Counted from the stretch's first letter, positions 9,458-18,374 are shown. The stretch is 32,201 nucleotides of DNA from an uncultured Clostridia bacterium (GCA_944349765.1 CALVNN010000013.1:1-32201); one strand, 5' to 3'. Notes: generated by a model from the sequence alone, not told the origin. Made by a program: numbers and translations.

Positions 9458-11929
9458 ATGAAAAAATCAAGAAGTGAACAAATGTCGATGTTGGGTCCAG
9501 ATGGTGAAGCATTAGATGTGAATAAGATAATTACAAAAAGCATAGATGAGATAATGCACGAATCAATGATGCCTTATTCTGAATGCGTTATACTAGATAG
9601 AGCTTTGCCAAGGGTGGAAGATGGACTAAAGCCAGTACAGAGGCGTATATTATATACTATGCTAGAGCTAGGATTATCTCCTGACAAACCTTTTAGAAAA
9701 AGTGCACGTATAGTAGGCGATTGTTTGGGTAAATATCACCCACATGGAGATACTAGCGTCTATGATGCTATGGTTCGTATGGCACAAACCTTTAATATGC
9801 GTGAACCTCTTGTAACGGGACATGGTAATTTTGGATCGGTGGACGGCGATAGTGCAGCTGCTATGCGTTATACCGAGGCTAAGATGTCGCCACTTGCACT
9901 GGAAATGTTAAAAGACTTAGAGAAGAATACCGTTTCGTGGAGTTTTAACTTTGATGACTCATTAAAAGAACCAGATATGTTGCCTGCTGGGTTTCCAAAT
10001 CTACTGGTGAATGGTTCGACGGGTATTGCTGTTGGACTTGCTACCAACATTCCGACTCATAACCTTGCAGAAGTCATTGACGGTGCTGTCGCTATGATAG
10101 ATAAGCCAAAAATTACTCTTGATGAAATGATGAAATACATTCCAGCACCAGACTTCCCAACGGGCGGGTATGTAATAGTTGGCGATGAACTCAAACAAGC
10201 TTATGCGACAGGTAAGGGTAAAGTCATAATGCGTGCAAAGATAAATATTGAAACCAATGACGATAGAAAAAGCATTATCATTACCGAATTACCTTTTCAA
10301 GTAAATAAAGCTTTACTTCTTCAAAAGATTGCAGAGCTCAAAGAGGATAAGGGTAAGACGGCGTTAGCTGGTATTCAAGAGATACGTGATGAGTCTGACA
10401 GAAAAGGTATGCGTGCTGTCATAAAACTCAAAAAAGATGTAGCACCAGAGCCTATTATTAATTATCTATTAAAATACAGCAATCTTCAGACACAGTTTAA
10501 TATCAATATGGTGGCTATTGCTGAGGGTAAGCCACAACAATTAGGGTTGTTGGATTTAGTAAGACATTATATCAATTTTAGACAAAAAGTCATTGTAAAT
10601 AGGACTAAGTTTGACCTAGAAGTAGCAAAAGAAAGGGCTCATATATTAGAAGGGCTACTAATTGCCATCAAAAATATTGATGCTGTAGTTAAAATAATCA
10701 AAACTTCTTCTTCGACTACAGAGGCAAAACAAAGGCTAAGAGAAAAGTTTTTACTAAGCGAAAAACAAGCTCAAGCGATACTAGATATGAGGCTTAGTAA
10801 GCTTACTAATCTTGAAGTCAATAAGCTAGAAAAAGAACTAGCCGACCTTAAAGTCAAGATAGCCGAACTTACAGCAATACTCAATAGTACAAAACTTCAA
10901 CTCAAAGTAGTCAAAGATGAACTTCTTGCAGTGAAACGACAATTCAAAAATGAGCGTAAGAGCAAGATATTGAACAAAGATAAGGTTGAGATACCATCTG
11001 ATGAGGATTTAAAGGTAGCAAGAGATGTCGTAGTCGGTATCACAGCTATGAATACTATTAAGGCTATTCCAGTCAAAAATTTCTCAATGTCTCAAAAGGA
11101 ATTTGGTACAAATAGTACACTGTATGAAGCTCATAGTCAGTTTGTGAAATGTACTACAGAACAGAGTATATTTGTGTTTACTAATTTGGGTAATTGTTAC
11201 AAGGTGAACGTAGGCGATATAGATGAGGCTAAGTTTAAAGACAAAGGTACACCGTTAAAGAATTTATTAGAATGCAGTACGGATGAGGTGGCGGTGTATA
11301 TTATGCTTGTGCCTAAGTCATACAAAGATAGGTGCTTATATATCTTCACTGAGGAAGGTATGGTTAAGAAATCAAAACTTGCCGAGTATAATGTATCCAA
11401 GAGCCTAATACAAGCTATCAAACTAAAAGAGGGCGATAAGGTGATAGGCGTATGCGAAGAGGGTGTAGATGATGACCGAATGGTATTAGTGACAAAAGGC
11501 GGTATGGTATCTATATGTGAGATAAGTGACATACCGGATACTGGTAGAGTCACTAATGGTGTCAAGGCTATCAAGCTTAACGATGGTGATAAGGTTATTT
11601 TAGGTCAATTAAGTGACGGAAGTGGTGAGATAGTGACTATCACTAGCAAAGCCAACGCAAAACGTACTATTATTGCTGAATACGATGTCACTCCAAGATA
11701 CAGGAAAGGATTAAAATTAATTAGTTTTGGCAAAGACGGTGAGTATTTGCAGTTTGCTAGCATAGTTACTTGGCCTTATACTATAGTTGTTGAAGATATA
11801 AACGGCATTACAATATCTAAATACACAGAAGACATTGCTATAGCAAATCACGGTACTAGCGGTAAAAATATGGTACGAAGTAAAAATGGTTTAGTAGTAT
11901 CAAGAGTAGCTATATTTAAGGAAAATTAA
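9458..11929 (+). CDS. parC: Type II DNA topoisomerase subunit A (ParC-like)
   Basis: An 823-residue DNA cleavage/religation subunit. The catalytic tyrosine is Tyr138 in [10 protein letters not shown]. The quinolone-resistance region reads [15 protein letters not shown], with Thr99 and Asp103 at the positions of E. coli GyrA Ser83 and Asp87. Helical coiled-coil residues (about 370-500) form the gate, followed by a C-terminal beta-pinwheel (about 520-820). I find no GyrA box (QRRGGKG-like) in the pinwheel; the nearest stretch is RYRKGLKLI. This points to a topoisomerase IV-type decatenase rather than a supercoiling gyrase. The ATG follows AAGGA and forms a unit with the upstream subunit B gene. 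It ends at a terminator shared with the convergent sigK. Confidence 0.85.
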   Translation: MKKSRSEQMSMLGPDGEALDVNKIITKSIDEIMHESMMPYSECVILDRALPRVEDGLKPVQRRILYTMLELGLSPDKPFRKSARIVGDCLGKYHPHGDTSVYDAMVRMAQTFNMREPLVTGHGNFGSVDGDSAAAMRYTEAKMSPLALEMLKDLEKNTVSWSFNFDDSLKEPDMLPAGFPNLLVNGSTGIAVGLATNIPTHNLAEVIDGAVAMIDKPKITLDEMMKYIPAPDFPTGGYVIVGDELKQAYATGKGKVIMRAKINIETNDDRKSIIITELPFQVNKALLLQKIAELKEDKGKTALAGIQEIRDESDRKGMRAVIKLKKDVAPEPIINYLLKYSNLQTQFNINMVAIAEGKPQQLGLLDLVRHYINFRQKVIVNRTKFDLEVAKERAHILEGLLIAIKNIDAVVKIIKTSSSTTEAKQRLREKFLLSEKQAQAILDMRLSKLTNLEVNKLEKELADLKVKIAELTAILNSTKLQLKVVKDELLAVKRQFKNERKSKILNKDKVEIPSDEDLKVARDVVVGITAMNTIKAIPVKNFSMSQKEFGTNSTLYEAHSQFVKCTTEQSIFVFTNLGNCYKVNVGDIDEAKFKDKGTPLKNLLECSTDEVAVYIMLVPKSYKDRCLYIFTEEGMVKKSKLAEYNVSKSLIQAIKLKEGDKVIGVCEEGVDDDRMVLVTKGGMVSICEISDIPDTGRVTNGVKAIKLNDGDKVILGQLSDGSGEIVTITSKANAKRTIIAEYDVTPRYRKGLKLISFGKDGEYLQFASIVTWPYTIVVEDINGITISKYTEDIAIANHGTSGKNMVRSKNGLVVSRVAIFKEN

Positions 11930-11934
11930 TTTTC

Positions 11935-11960
11935 AAAAACGCCTTATTTGGCGTTTTTTT
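11935..11960. terminator. Bidirectional terminator between parC and sigK
   Basis: AAAAACGCC (11935-11943) pairs perfectly with GGCGTTTTT (11950-11958) across a 6-base loop, followed by more T. It occupies the whole gap between the two convergent genes. Confidence 0.9.
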
Positions 11961-12651
11961 ATAAAAAGTCTTTGGTGTGTTTTCGGATTTCGTCTATGGC
12001 TTTGGTCTCAAGTCTACTTATATAACTTCTAGATATACCTAGTTCTTTTGCTACTTCTCGCTGGGTCTTGGGGTGCGTGCCTTCTAGTCCATAACGCATT
12101 TTTAGAATGGTGTATTCACGCTCATTCAAGACTTGTTTGATTAGACTAAGAAGCTTCTTATTCATTATTTTATTTTCGACGCTCTCTATGGATTGCCCTT
12201 CATATGCTGGGATAATATCCATAAGGCAAATATCATTGCCGTCTTTATCAGTGCCTAAGCTTTCGTTGAGACTTATGGCTTGATTGTGTTTTTTGTTGAC
12301 CCTAATAAGCATAAGAATTTCATTTTCTATGCATCTTGCGGCGTATGTAGAAAGCTGGGTGTTTTTGTCGGCATTAAAGGTATTTATAGCTTTTATAAGA
12401 CCAATAGAACCAGCTGATATCAGGTCTTCTGCTTCGCCGGCACCTGAGTATTTTTTGACAATATGTGCGACAAGACGTAAATTGTGATTTATAAGAATCT
12501 CTTTTGCGTTGTTGTCGCCATTTTTGTAGCGAATAAGCATTTGTTTTTCCTCTTCTGGAGTAAGGGGCTTGGGAAAACATGATACACGATTGATATACCC
12601 AGAAAATAACATAATTTTGTTCATAAAGGTCACAAAGTTTTCAAAAATCAT
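11959..12651 (-). CDS. sigK: RNA polymerase sigma-K factor (late mother-cell sporulation)
   Basis: A 230-residue sigma-70 family factor. A short hydrophobic, pro-like N-terminus (about 8-26) precedes FPKPLTPEEE. Region 2 contains NLRLVAHIVKKY (57-68), DLIS (76-79) and TYAARCIENEIL (102-113). Region 4 ends with the helix-turn-helix KELGISRSYISRLE. The LRLVAH and KDGNDICLMD wording fits SigK better than SigE. In the known pathway SigK directs late mother-cell genes (coat, cortex, lysis) and is made as a pro-protein cleaved at the forespore membrane. The gene is continuous, without a skin-type element. ATG 12651 follows AAGGAG at 7 bases. No SpoIVF or other sporulation gene is nearby. Confidence 0.85.
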   Translation of the reverse strand: MIFENFVTFMNKIMLFSGYINRVSCFPKPLTPEEEKQMLIRYKNGDNNAKEILINHNLRLVAHIVKKYSGAGEAEDLISAGSIGLIKAINTFNADKNTQLSTYAARCIENEILMLIRVNKKHNQAISLNESLGTDKDGNDICLMDIIPAYEGQSIESVENKIMNKKLLSLIKQVLNEREYTILKMRYGLEGTHPKTQREVAKELGISRSYISRLETKAIDEIRKHTKDFL

Positions 12652-12682
12652 TCTAAGTCTCCTTAAATAATTAACTTAGTTA

Positions 12683-12711
12683 TTTGTATGATCTAAAGTG
12701 ACATTATTTGA
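12683..12711 (-). promoter_or_regulatory. Candidate sigma-E-type promoter for sigK
   Basis: On the minus strand, TCAAATA (12705-12711), 14 bases, then CATACAAA (12683-12690), about 32 bases before the start. The -10 box is close to the known SigE consensus CATACAAT and the spacing fits, while the -35 match is partial. In Bacillus, sigK is a SigE-dependent gene. Confidence 0.4.
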
Positions 12712-12758
12712 CAAAATTCTTAAAAAAGTAAAAATTTTTATATAAATAGGATATACTG

Positions 12759-12787
12759 TTGATTAAGAGCGGAAAATTTGGTATACT
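12759..12787 (+). promoter_or_regulatory. Sigma-A-type promoter for der-plsY
   Basis: TTGATT (12759-12764), 17 bases, TATACT (12782-12787). The start codon of der is 44 bases downstream. Confidence 0.65.
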
Positions 12788-12831
12788 AATTTATATTTAA
12801 CCTTAAGATAAGGCAAAAGTGAGGTGATAGT

Positions 12832-14160
12832 ATGAGTAAGCCTTTGGTGGCGATAGTTGGTCGCCCAAATGTAGGTAAGAGCACTTTTTTTAACAAAGTG
12901 TGTGGTAGAAAGATTAGCATAGTAAAAGACGAACCGGGTGTAACGCGTGACCGTATTTATGCAGATGCAGAGTGGTGTGGCAAGGCGTTTTGTTTAGTTG
13001 ATACAGGCGGATTAGATTTTGAAGACAAAGGTGAGATAAAATCCAACATATTTGAGCAAGCTAAGATAGCCATAGACCTTAGTGAAGTAATACTTTTCTT
13101 TGTGGATGGTAAAGCGGGGTTATCTTCTTCGGATTATAGCGTAGCGGAGTTACTTAGAAAGAGTGGCAAACCTATTATTTTAGTTGTAAATAAGCTAGAC
13201 AACTATGAAGTGGAAAAATCCTACGATTTTTATGCCTTACAGCTTGGCGATCCGTATCCTATATCCGCTGAACACAGCAAGGGTATTGGCGATGTCTTGG
13301 ATGCTGTAGTCGAAAAGCTTAAAACTATAGTAAGTCCAGAAGAAGCGACAAATACAATCAAGATTGCGGTAGTAGGTAAGCCAAATGCAGGCAAGTCGAG
13401 TCTAACTAATAGACTACTTAACGATAAACGTATGGTAGTATCCTCTGTAGCTGGTACTACACGTGATGCTATAGACACGCCTTTTACCTTTGATGGTCAA
13501 GATTATGTCATTATAGATACCGCAGGTATGCGTAAACGTAGCCAAATAGACGAGGATAGTGTAGAAAATTATAGTGTTATTCGTGCTTTGGATGCCGTGC
13601 GTCGAGCAGACGTGGTGCTACTTGTAGTGGATGCTTTGCAGGGCATTACCGATCAAGACCAAAAGATAGGTGAGTTTATAGACAAAGAGGGTAAACCTTG
13701 CGTACTGGTTATAAATAAGTGGGATACAGTGCAGAAAGACTCATATACTATGAATAAATTCAATAAAGAAATAGAGTTAGATTTTGCCTTTATGGGGTAT
13801 TTGAAGCCTATATATATCAGTGCTTTGACAGGTCAGAGAGTGGATAGCGTGCTTGAGACCGTAAATAAAGTGTATGAAAATAGCGGGCGTCGTATTCCTA
13901 TGGGTGTCCTTAACGAAATTGTAGGCGATGCAATACAAGCCTCTCCACCTCCAAGCAAGAGCGGTCGTAGGCTCAAAATATCTTATTGTACTCAGGTCGG
14001 TGAGTATCCGCCAAAATTTGTTTTCTATTGTAATGAAGCTATTCTTATCCAGCCATCATATAGTAGATATTTAGAGAATAAAATAAGACAAGCCTTTGAT
14101 TTTGAGGGTACACCAATTAGATTAATTTTTAGAGATAAATCAGAAAAGGATGAATTTTAA
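12832..14160 (+). CDS. der: Ribosome-assembly GTPase Der (EngA)
   Basis: A 442-residue GTPase needed for maturation of the 50S ribosomal subunit. It has the diagnostic double GTPase layout. Domain 1 has GRPNVGKST (10-18), DTGG and NKLD. Domain 2 has GKPNAGKSS (182-190), DTAGMRK and NKWD. A KH-like RNA-binding domain follows at about 350-442. The length is normal. ATG 12832 follows GAGGTGAT. Its stop overlaps the plsY start by one base, so the two are translationally coupled, as often seen in Firmicutes. Confidence 0.96.
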   Translation: MSKPLVAIVGRPNVGKSTFFNKVCGRKISIVKDEPGVTRDRIYADAEWCGKAFCLVDTGGLDFEDKGEIKSNIFEQAKIAIDLSEVILFFVDGKAGLSSSDYSVAELLRKSGKPIILVVNKLDNYEVEKSYDFYALQLGDPYPISAEHSKGIGDVLDAVVEKLKTIVSPEEATNTIKIAVVGKPNAGKSSLTNRLLNDKRMVVSSVAGTTRDAIDTPFTFDGQDYVIIDTAGMRKRSQIDEDSVENYSVIRALDAVRRADVVLLVVDALQGITDQDQKIGEFIDKEGKPCVLVINKWDTVQKDSYTMNKFNKEIELDFAFMGYLKPIYISALTGQRVDSVLETVNKVYENSGRRIPMGVLNEIVGDAIQASPPPSKSGRRLKISYCTQVGEYPPKFVFYCNEAILIQPSYSRYLENKIRQAFDFEGTPIRLIFRDKSEKDEF

Positions 14161-14828
14161 TGGATATATTATGGTACACTTTGCTTGTTATAGGTAGCTA
14201 TTTTATAGGTAATATAAATTTTGCTATATTTCTTTCACGTAAAAAAAATAACGATATCACCAAGCTAGGCTCAGGTAACCCCGGCACTATGAATATGCTG
14301 AGAAATTTTGGCGTAAAAGTGGGCGGGTTGACATTAATCCTTGACGTGCTAAAAGGTGCATTGCCAGCACTTGTCGGATATCTTACATTAGGTGATACGG
14401 GATTATATGTCGCAGGTATTTCTGTGGTCGTTGGACATATATATCCAGTAGTTCGTAAATTTAAAGGTGGCAAAGGCGTAGCTTGTGCATTAGGTGTCTT
14501 TTTAGTAGCTAATCCACTTCTTACACTTGCTTTCTTTGTGTTGGCTTTCATTTATTTATTGATATTTGATTATGGAGCTATTGCATCTTTTATAGTTATT
14601 ACCGCTATGACTATTTTTGAGGCTTATTTCCACGCTGAAAATTTGACTATAAGAATACTATTATTTGCTATGTTTATTATCATATTTATAAGTCATAGAA
14701 AAAATATAGATAGACTTCTCGTAGGTACAGAAAATAAAGCTAATTTGAAGAAGTCTCTTAAGAAGTTGACTACTAAAAAAGAGCGTAAAGAAGAACGAAA
14801 AGAAGAAAAAGAGCGTAACATAGGTTAA
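14160..14828 (+). CDS. plsY: Glycerol-3-phosphate acyltransferase PlsY
   Basis: A 222-residue membrane enzyme that transfers acyl groups from acyl-phosphate to glycerol-3-phosphate, the first step of phospholipid synthesis. The three family motifs are present: GSGNPGTMNMLRNFG (37-51), GHIYPVVRKFKGGKGVA (92-108) and SHRKNIDRLLVG near 177-188. There are about five membrane segments. The last 26 residues form an unusually charged tail (KKERKEERKEEKER) that looks like an extension. It overlaps der by one base. The gpsA gene that often follows this pair is absent; a terminator and an unrelated ATPase gene lie downstream. Confidence 0.95.
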   Translation: MDILWYTLLVIGSYFIGNINFAIFLSRKKNNDITKLGSGNPGTMNMLRNFGVKVGGLTLILDVLKGALPALVGYLTLGDTGLYVAGISVVVGHIYPVVRKFKGGKGVACALGVFLVANPLLTLAFFVLAFIYLLIFDYGAIASFIVITAMTIFEAYFHAENLTIRILLFAMFIIIFISHRKNIDRLLVGTENKANLKKSLKKLTTKKERKEERKEEKERNIG

Positions 14829-14839
14829 TGCTCTTTTTT
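14806..14839 (+). terminator. Terminator overlapping the end of plsY
   Basis: AAAAAGAGC (14806-14814) pairs with GCTCTTTTT (14830-14838) over a 15-base loop, followed by T. The 5' arm is inside the plsY coding region. Confidence 0.7.
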
Positions 14840-14844
14840 AATTT

Positions 14845-14900
14845 ATCTCCAAAAAAGTGTAATTTTTGCCAAATTTCATCTCCAAAAAAGTGTAATTTTT
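14845..14900 (+). repeat. Two direct 23-bp repeats in front of the ATPase promoter
   Basis: Bases 14845-14867 and 14878-14900 are identical and begin ATCTCCAAAAAAGTG. The period is 33 bp, about three helical turns, which puts both copies on the same face of DNA. They end one base before the -35 box of the downstream promoter. Binding sites for a regulator or an element end are both possible. Confidence 0.8.
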
Positions 14901-14901
14901 A

Positions 14902-14930
14902 TTGATTTTTTTGCACTTAGGTGTTATTAT
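14902..14930 (+). promoter_or_regulatory. Sigma-A-type promoter for the AAA/DUF4143 ATPase
   Basis: TTGATT (14902-14907), 17 bases, TATTAT (14925-14930), 20 bases before the start codon. It sits directly downstream of the paired 23-bp repeats. Confidence 0.55.
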
Positions 14931-14950
14931 AGGCTTAAAAGGAGTAGAAT

Positions 14951-16252
14951 ATGAGAAGGAAAATTTATCAAAAATTACTAAACTGGAAGTCATCTAACTT
15001 GCGAAAACCTCTTATTTTACAGGGAGCTAGGCAAGTAGGTAAGACTTATATAGTGAATGTTTTCGGTAAAAATGAATACGCTAATGTAGTGTACTGCAAT
15101 TTTGAACAAGATCAAAGGCTCAAAGATTACTTTGATGTCTTAGAGCCTGTTTCTATTATCAAAAGAATATCAAATTATAAAAAACAAGAAATTTTAAAAG
15201 AAAATACTCTTATTATTTTTGACGAAATACAATCTTGTCCTCAAGCGTTAACGTCGCTTAAATATTTTAATGAGGAAGCTAATGAATATCATATTATAGC
15301 CACCGGTTCATTACTTGGTGTCGCCGTAAATAGACAAAGCACTTCGTTTCCTGTTGGTAAAGTGGATTTTTTGACTATGTATCCTATGGATTTTGAAGAG
15401 TTTTTATGGGCTTATGGTGACAAGTATGCGTATTTAGTAGAAGAGATAAGATCAGCGTATGAGTCATTTACTCCTCTTGATAAAATATCACACGACGAAG
15501 CTATGGAGTTATACCGAAATTATTTATTTGTTGGTGGTATGCCAGAAGTAGTGGAAGAATTTACTAAAATTAATTCTTATGATTTGGTGCAGAGTAAACA
15601 AAAAGATATCCTTGAGGCGTACTTCAATGATATGAGCAAGTACAATAAAACCACCGAAATACCAAAGACAAGATTGGTGTTTAAGAACATATCTACACAA
15701 TTGGCAAAAGAAAATAAAAAATTTCAATACAAATGCTTAAAAAGCGGTGCTAGAGCTTCAATATATGAAGATGCAGTAGAGTGGGTGTGCTTATCAGGTA
15801 TTGCTAAACAATTATACCGTTTAAATAAAGTTTCTTTGCCACTGGAGGCTAACAAGGATATATCGGATTTTAAATTTTATATGAATGATGTTGGTTTGTG
15901 TTGTGCTAGCCAAAATGTCATAGCTCAAGATATTATATTTGATGATAATGATTTTGAATTTAAAGGCGGGCTTACCGAAAATTATGTCCATAATCAATTG
16001 ATTCTAAATGGTGCTACTCCTTATTATTGGAAAAGTAAATCTGATGCCGAAGTTGATTTTATTGTGCGAATTGATGGGGATATAATACCGATTGAGGTTA
16101 AGTCTAGTGAGAACACTCGCAGTAAAAGTTTACAGTTTTTTATGAAGACTTATCCAGCTAAATATGCTATCCGTGTTTCCGCAAAAAATTTTGGCTTTGA
16201 AAATAATATAAAATCTATTCCGTTATATGCTGTGTTCTGTTTAGAATTTTAA
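14951..16252 (+). CDS. AAA-type ATPase with C-terminal DUF4143 domain
   Basis: A 433-residue protein with Walker A GARQVGKT (25-32), Walker B LIIFDEIQ (87-94) and a sensor-like ATGSLLG (117-123). The DUF4143 region includes GGMPEVVEEF (194-203). A C-terminal segment DAEVDFI...IIPIEVKSS (about 372-393) has the D/E-x(n)-E-x-K spacing of PDDEXK nuclease folds. These proteins are widespread, often in many copies and in variable genome regions, and their function is not established. ATG 14951 follows AAAAGGAG. It is a single-gene unit with its own promoter, directly upstream 23-bp repeats, and a hairpin after the stop. It sits where gpsA often follows plsY, consistent with insertion. I do not assign a biological role. 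Confidence 0.85.
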   Translation: MRRKIYQKLLNWKSSNLRKPLILQGARQVGKTYIVNVFGKNEYANVVYCNFEQDQRLKDYFDVLEPVSIIKRISNYKKQEILKENTLIIFDEIQSCPQALTSLKYFNEEANEYHIIATGSLLGVAVNRQSTSFPVGKVDFLTMYPMDFEEFLWAYGDKYAYLVEEIRSAYESFTPLDKISHDEAMELYRNYLFVGGMPEVVEEFTKINSYDLVQSKQKDILEAYFNDMSKYNKTTEIPKTRLVFKNISTQLAKENKKFQYKCLKSGARASIYEDAVEWVCLSGIAKQLYRLNKVSLPLEANKDISDFKFYMNDVGLCCASQNVIAQDIIFDDNDFEFKGGLTENYVHNQLILNGATPYYWKSKSDAEVDFIVRIDGDIIPIEVKSSENTRSKSLQFFMKTYPAKYAIRVSAKNFGFENNIKSIPLYAVFCLEF

Positions 16253-16297
16253 AAGTAAAACCTTCGTCTTTGCTAGAATAAAGCCTTTTACTTTTAT
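16250..16297 (+). terminator. Hairpin after the AAA/DUF4143 gene
   Basis: AAAAGTAAAA (16251-16260, starting at the stop codon) pairs with TTTTACTTTT (16288-16297); CTTT and AAAG extend it internally. It is AT-rich with an imperfect interior and is a plausible terminator. Confidence 0.5.
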
Positions 16298-16392
16298 CAA
16301 ATATTGTAATAGTTTATTTTTAATTTCAATAGGTATAGTAGAGGTTTTGGAAGAGATTAAATGACGTTAACATATATGTAGTTTAATATTTG

Positions 16393-16424
16393 AATACGAT
16401 TACTTAGTGTGGTCGTATTTTTTT
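16393..16424 (+). terminator. Orphan rho-independent terminator
   Basis: AATACGA (16393-16399) pairs with TCGTATT (16413-16419) across 13 bases, followed by a continuing T-run. No recognised gene precedes it: the upstream gene already has a hairpin 100 bases before, and the lgt promoter lies downstream. It could end a small RNA starting near TATAGT (16334-16339). Confidence 0.55.
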
Positions 16425-16458
16425 ATACAAAATATGACATTTTAAGCATTCGTTATTG

Positions 16459-16487
16459 TTGACAAGAAACATTTTTGAATGTATACT
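16459..16487 (+). promoter_or_regulatory. Sigma-A-type promoter for lgt
   Basis: A perfect TTGACA (16459-16464), 17 bases, TATACT (16482-16487), 38 bases before the lgt start codon. A TATAAT at 16491-16496 is badly spaced. Confidence 0.8.
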
Positions 16488-16525
16488 TACTATAATTGTT
16501 TACTTTAAGAAAAAAGGATTAGGTT

Positions 16526-17419
16526 ATGACTGATAGAGGGTTTTCTATTTTTGGTATTTTTGTAAATTGGTACGGTGTAATCATAGCATTTGGTATGATG
16601 CTTGGGATTTTTTTAGCTATAAAGACTATGAAAAAACAAGGTTTCAAAGTTGATACCGTTATTGACATAGCCTTAGTATGTATTCCATCAGCTATTATAG
16701 GTGCTAGGCTTTATTATGTGATTTTTTATACACACGACTACACTTTCTGGGAAATATTTAAGATATGGGAAGGTGGTATGGCGATATATGGTGGTGTGAT
16801 AGGTGGTTTTATAGGGCTTTTGATTTACTGCTTGGTAAAGAAAATTGATTTACTAAAAGTCTGTGATGCTGTTGCTCCTTGTCTAATCTTGGGTCAGGCA
16901 ATAGGTAGGTGGGGCAACTTTACTAATCAAGAAGCTTACGGCAATCTAGTCACTGATCCTAGTCTTCAATTCTTTCCTTTTGCTGTGCAGATAAGTAGTG
17001 CACACTATACTCCAGAAGCGTCAGAAGCTGTAATCAATGCTTTCGGAACGTTAGTAGATAGTGCGTGGTTTCAAGCTACCTTTTTCTATGAGAGTATGTG
17101 GAATTTTATAGTATTAGCGGTATTGCTTTTGGTCTTCTATAAAGTGGGTATTCGTGGTCTAACTACTTGTTGTTACTTTGTGTTGTACGGGCTAGGAAGA
17201 TTTGTTATAGAGGGATTAAGACTTGATAGTTTGTACTGGGGACCATTTAGAGTTAGCCAAGTACTGAGTCTATTATTAGTAATTGGCTTTATTGGATTTG
17301 CGACATATTTGATTATAAAAGAATACTTAAAGAAAAAGAAAAATTTAAATAGTTCTGACAAGCAAAAAAGTGAAAATGTCTTGAATGATAGTGGAGGAGA
17401 GAAAGGTGAAGTTTTCTAA
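16526..17419 (+). CDS. lgt: Prolipoprotein diacylglyceryl transferase Lgt
   Basis: A 297-residue polytopic membrane enzyme that attaches diacylglycerol from phosphatidylglycerol to the lipobox cysteine of preprolipoproteins. The family signature GRWGNFTNQEAYG is at 127-139, preceded by GGMAIYGGVIGG (about 88-99). About seven membrane segments are visible. The last 30 residues (KKKKNLNSSDKQ...) are a charged cytoplasmic tail. The ATG follows AAGGA. The last 14 bases overlap the next gene. The next enzyme of the pathway, lspA, is about 9 kb downstream. Confidence 0.95.
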   Translation: MTDRGFSIFGIFVNWYGVIIAFGMMLGIFLAIKTMKKQGFKVDTVIDIALVCIPSAIIGARLYYVIFYTHDYTFWEIFKIWEGGMAIYGGVIGGFIGLLIYCLVKKIDLLKVCDAVAPCLILGQAIGRWGNFTNQEAYGNLVTDPSLQFFPFAVQISSAHYTPEASEAVINAFGTLVDSAWFQATFFYESMWNFIVLAVLLLVFYKVGIRGLTTCCYFVLYGLGRFVIEGLRLDSLYWGPFRVSQVLSLLLVIGFIGFATYLIIKEYLKKKKNLNSSDKQKSENVLNDSGGEKGEVF

Positions 17420-18203
17420 ACAAAAAAATGGTTACAATATAGATGAAGTGGATAACTATATAACTTCTGTAACTTACAATTATGAAAATCAACTTGCTGG
17501 ACAAAAAGAGCGAATACATACACTCCAAGATGAAAATGAGCGATTAAAAAACGATTTAAAGTCATTTACAGATAAAGAATCAAATATTAATAGTGCACTC
17601 TTAATAGCTGTTGACAAGGCAAAGCAGATTGAAGAGGGCAGTCGTAAGGTATATGAACTTGAGATACAAAGGCTAAGACTTTTATTTAACAAATATAGAG
17701 ATTTTTTAGATAAGCTTATTGAGGAAAACCCAAACGCAAAAGATATAGCGACAACAAAGCAAATTGTAGCCGATTTCAAGCAAGAAATAAATAAGGCACT
17801 TAGCAAAAATTTTAGCGTGCAGGTAAAAGACGTTTCAGCATATGATCCTATGCGTAATTTACTTAACAAGATGAATAACTATATAGCTAAGCGAAACAAA
17901 AATGCCAAGCAAGAAGAAGCATCAAGAGAACCGGAAAAGCCACATCATCACGAACACGCAGAGCCATCACATCATTATTCGCCGTCAAAGATTAAACCAA
18001 TTGCGAATATTGAATTAGACAATGACGACCATTTTGAAAATTTGGTAGATAAGTTTTTGGAAGTGGGTGATGGTGAAGAAAAAAATGCGTTAGCTCAAAA
18101 AATTATGAATCATACTGGTTTTGATTTAAGAGAAGCAGTTAACCCTACCGAAGACCTTGAGGATATAATGAAATTTTTTGATTTCTATGAGGGCGATAAA
18201 TAA
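17406..18203 (+). CDS. DivIVA-domain coiled-coil protein with His-rich linker
   Basis: A 265-residue cytoplasmic protein. Residues 1-18 (KFSKQKNGYNIDEVDNYI) match the membrane-binding N-terminus of DivIVA/GpsB proteins, which mark curved membrane at poles and septa. A coiled coil follows (about 25-120). A histidine-rich stretch PHHHEHAEPSHHYS lies near 180-195, and an acidic C-terminus near 205-265 may be a separate helical domain. The GTG at 17406 is chosen because the DivIVA motif begins there and GGAGG precedes it. An in-frame ATG at 17385 would add seven residues encoded by that binding site. It overlaps lgt by 14 bases, so it is probably coupled to it. It is not in the usual ylm/sepF cluster and so may be a paralogue of the main DivIVA. 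Confidence 0.75.
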   Translation: MKFSKQKNGYNIDEVDNYITSVTYNYENQLAGQKERIHTLQDENERLKNDLKSFTDKESNINSALLIAVDKAKQIEEGSRKVYELEIQRLRLLFNKYRDFLDKLIEENPNAKDIATTKQIVADFKQEINKALSKNFSVQVKDVSAYDPMRNLLNKMNNYIAKRNKNAKQEEASREPEKPHHHEHAEPSHHYSPSKIKPIANIELDNDDHFENLVDKFLEVGDGEEKNALAQKIMNHTGFDLREAVNPTEDLEDIMKFFDFYEGDK

Positions 18204-18213
18204 CCGCCTTTTT
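18191..18213 (+). terminator. Weak terminator at the end of the divIVA-like gene
   Basis: GGCG (18192-18195) pairs with CGCC (18205-18208) followed by T5. The stem is only four G-C pairs and spans the stop codon. Confidence 0.4.
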
Positions 18214-18226
18214 ATATTTAATGTTG

Positions 18227-18255
18227 TTGAAAAAGTTTTAAAAAAATGTTACACT
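18227..18255 (+). promoter_or_regulatory. Probable promoter for degV
   Basis: TTGAAA (18227-18232), 17 bases, TACACT (18250-18255), about 120 bases before the start codon. The -10 hexamer is the same as in the ABC-F promoter. The long AT-rich leader holds a small GCTATTTTATAGC hairpin. Confidence 0.45.
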
Positions 18256-18374
18256 AAAAAAGTCGATGCTCAAGTTTTATTTTTTTTGAATTAAGCTATT
18301 TTATAGCAATATAAAAAAATTATGAATATATCTTTTATATGCTAATTTAGCTACTTACTTTTATTGGAGGAAAT

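Noticed and set aside
7495-11929. Calling the topoisomerase pair gyrB-gyrA
   Set aside because: Subunit A has no GyrA box and subunit pairs adjacent as here are typical of parE-parC; the alternative is kept open in the confidence.
14845-14900. CRISPR-like array
   Set aside because: Only two repeats with a 10-base gap, no spacer-sized intervals and no cas genes.
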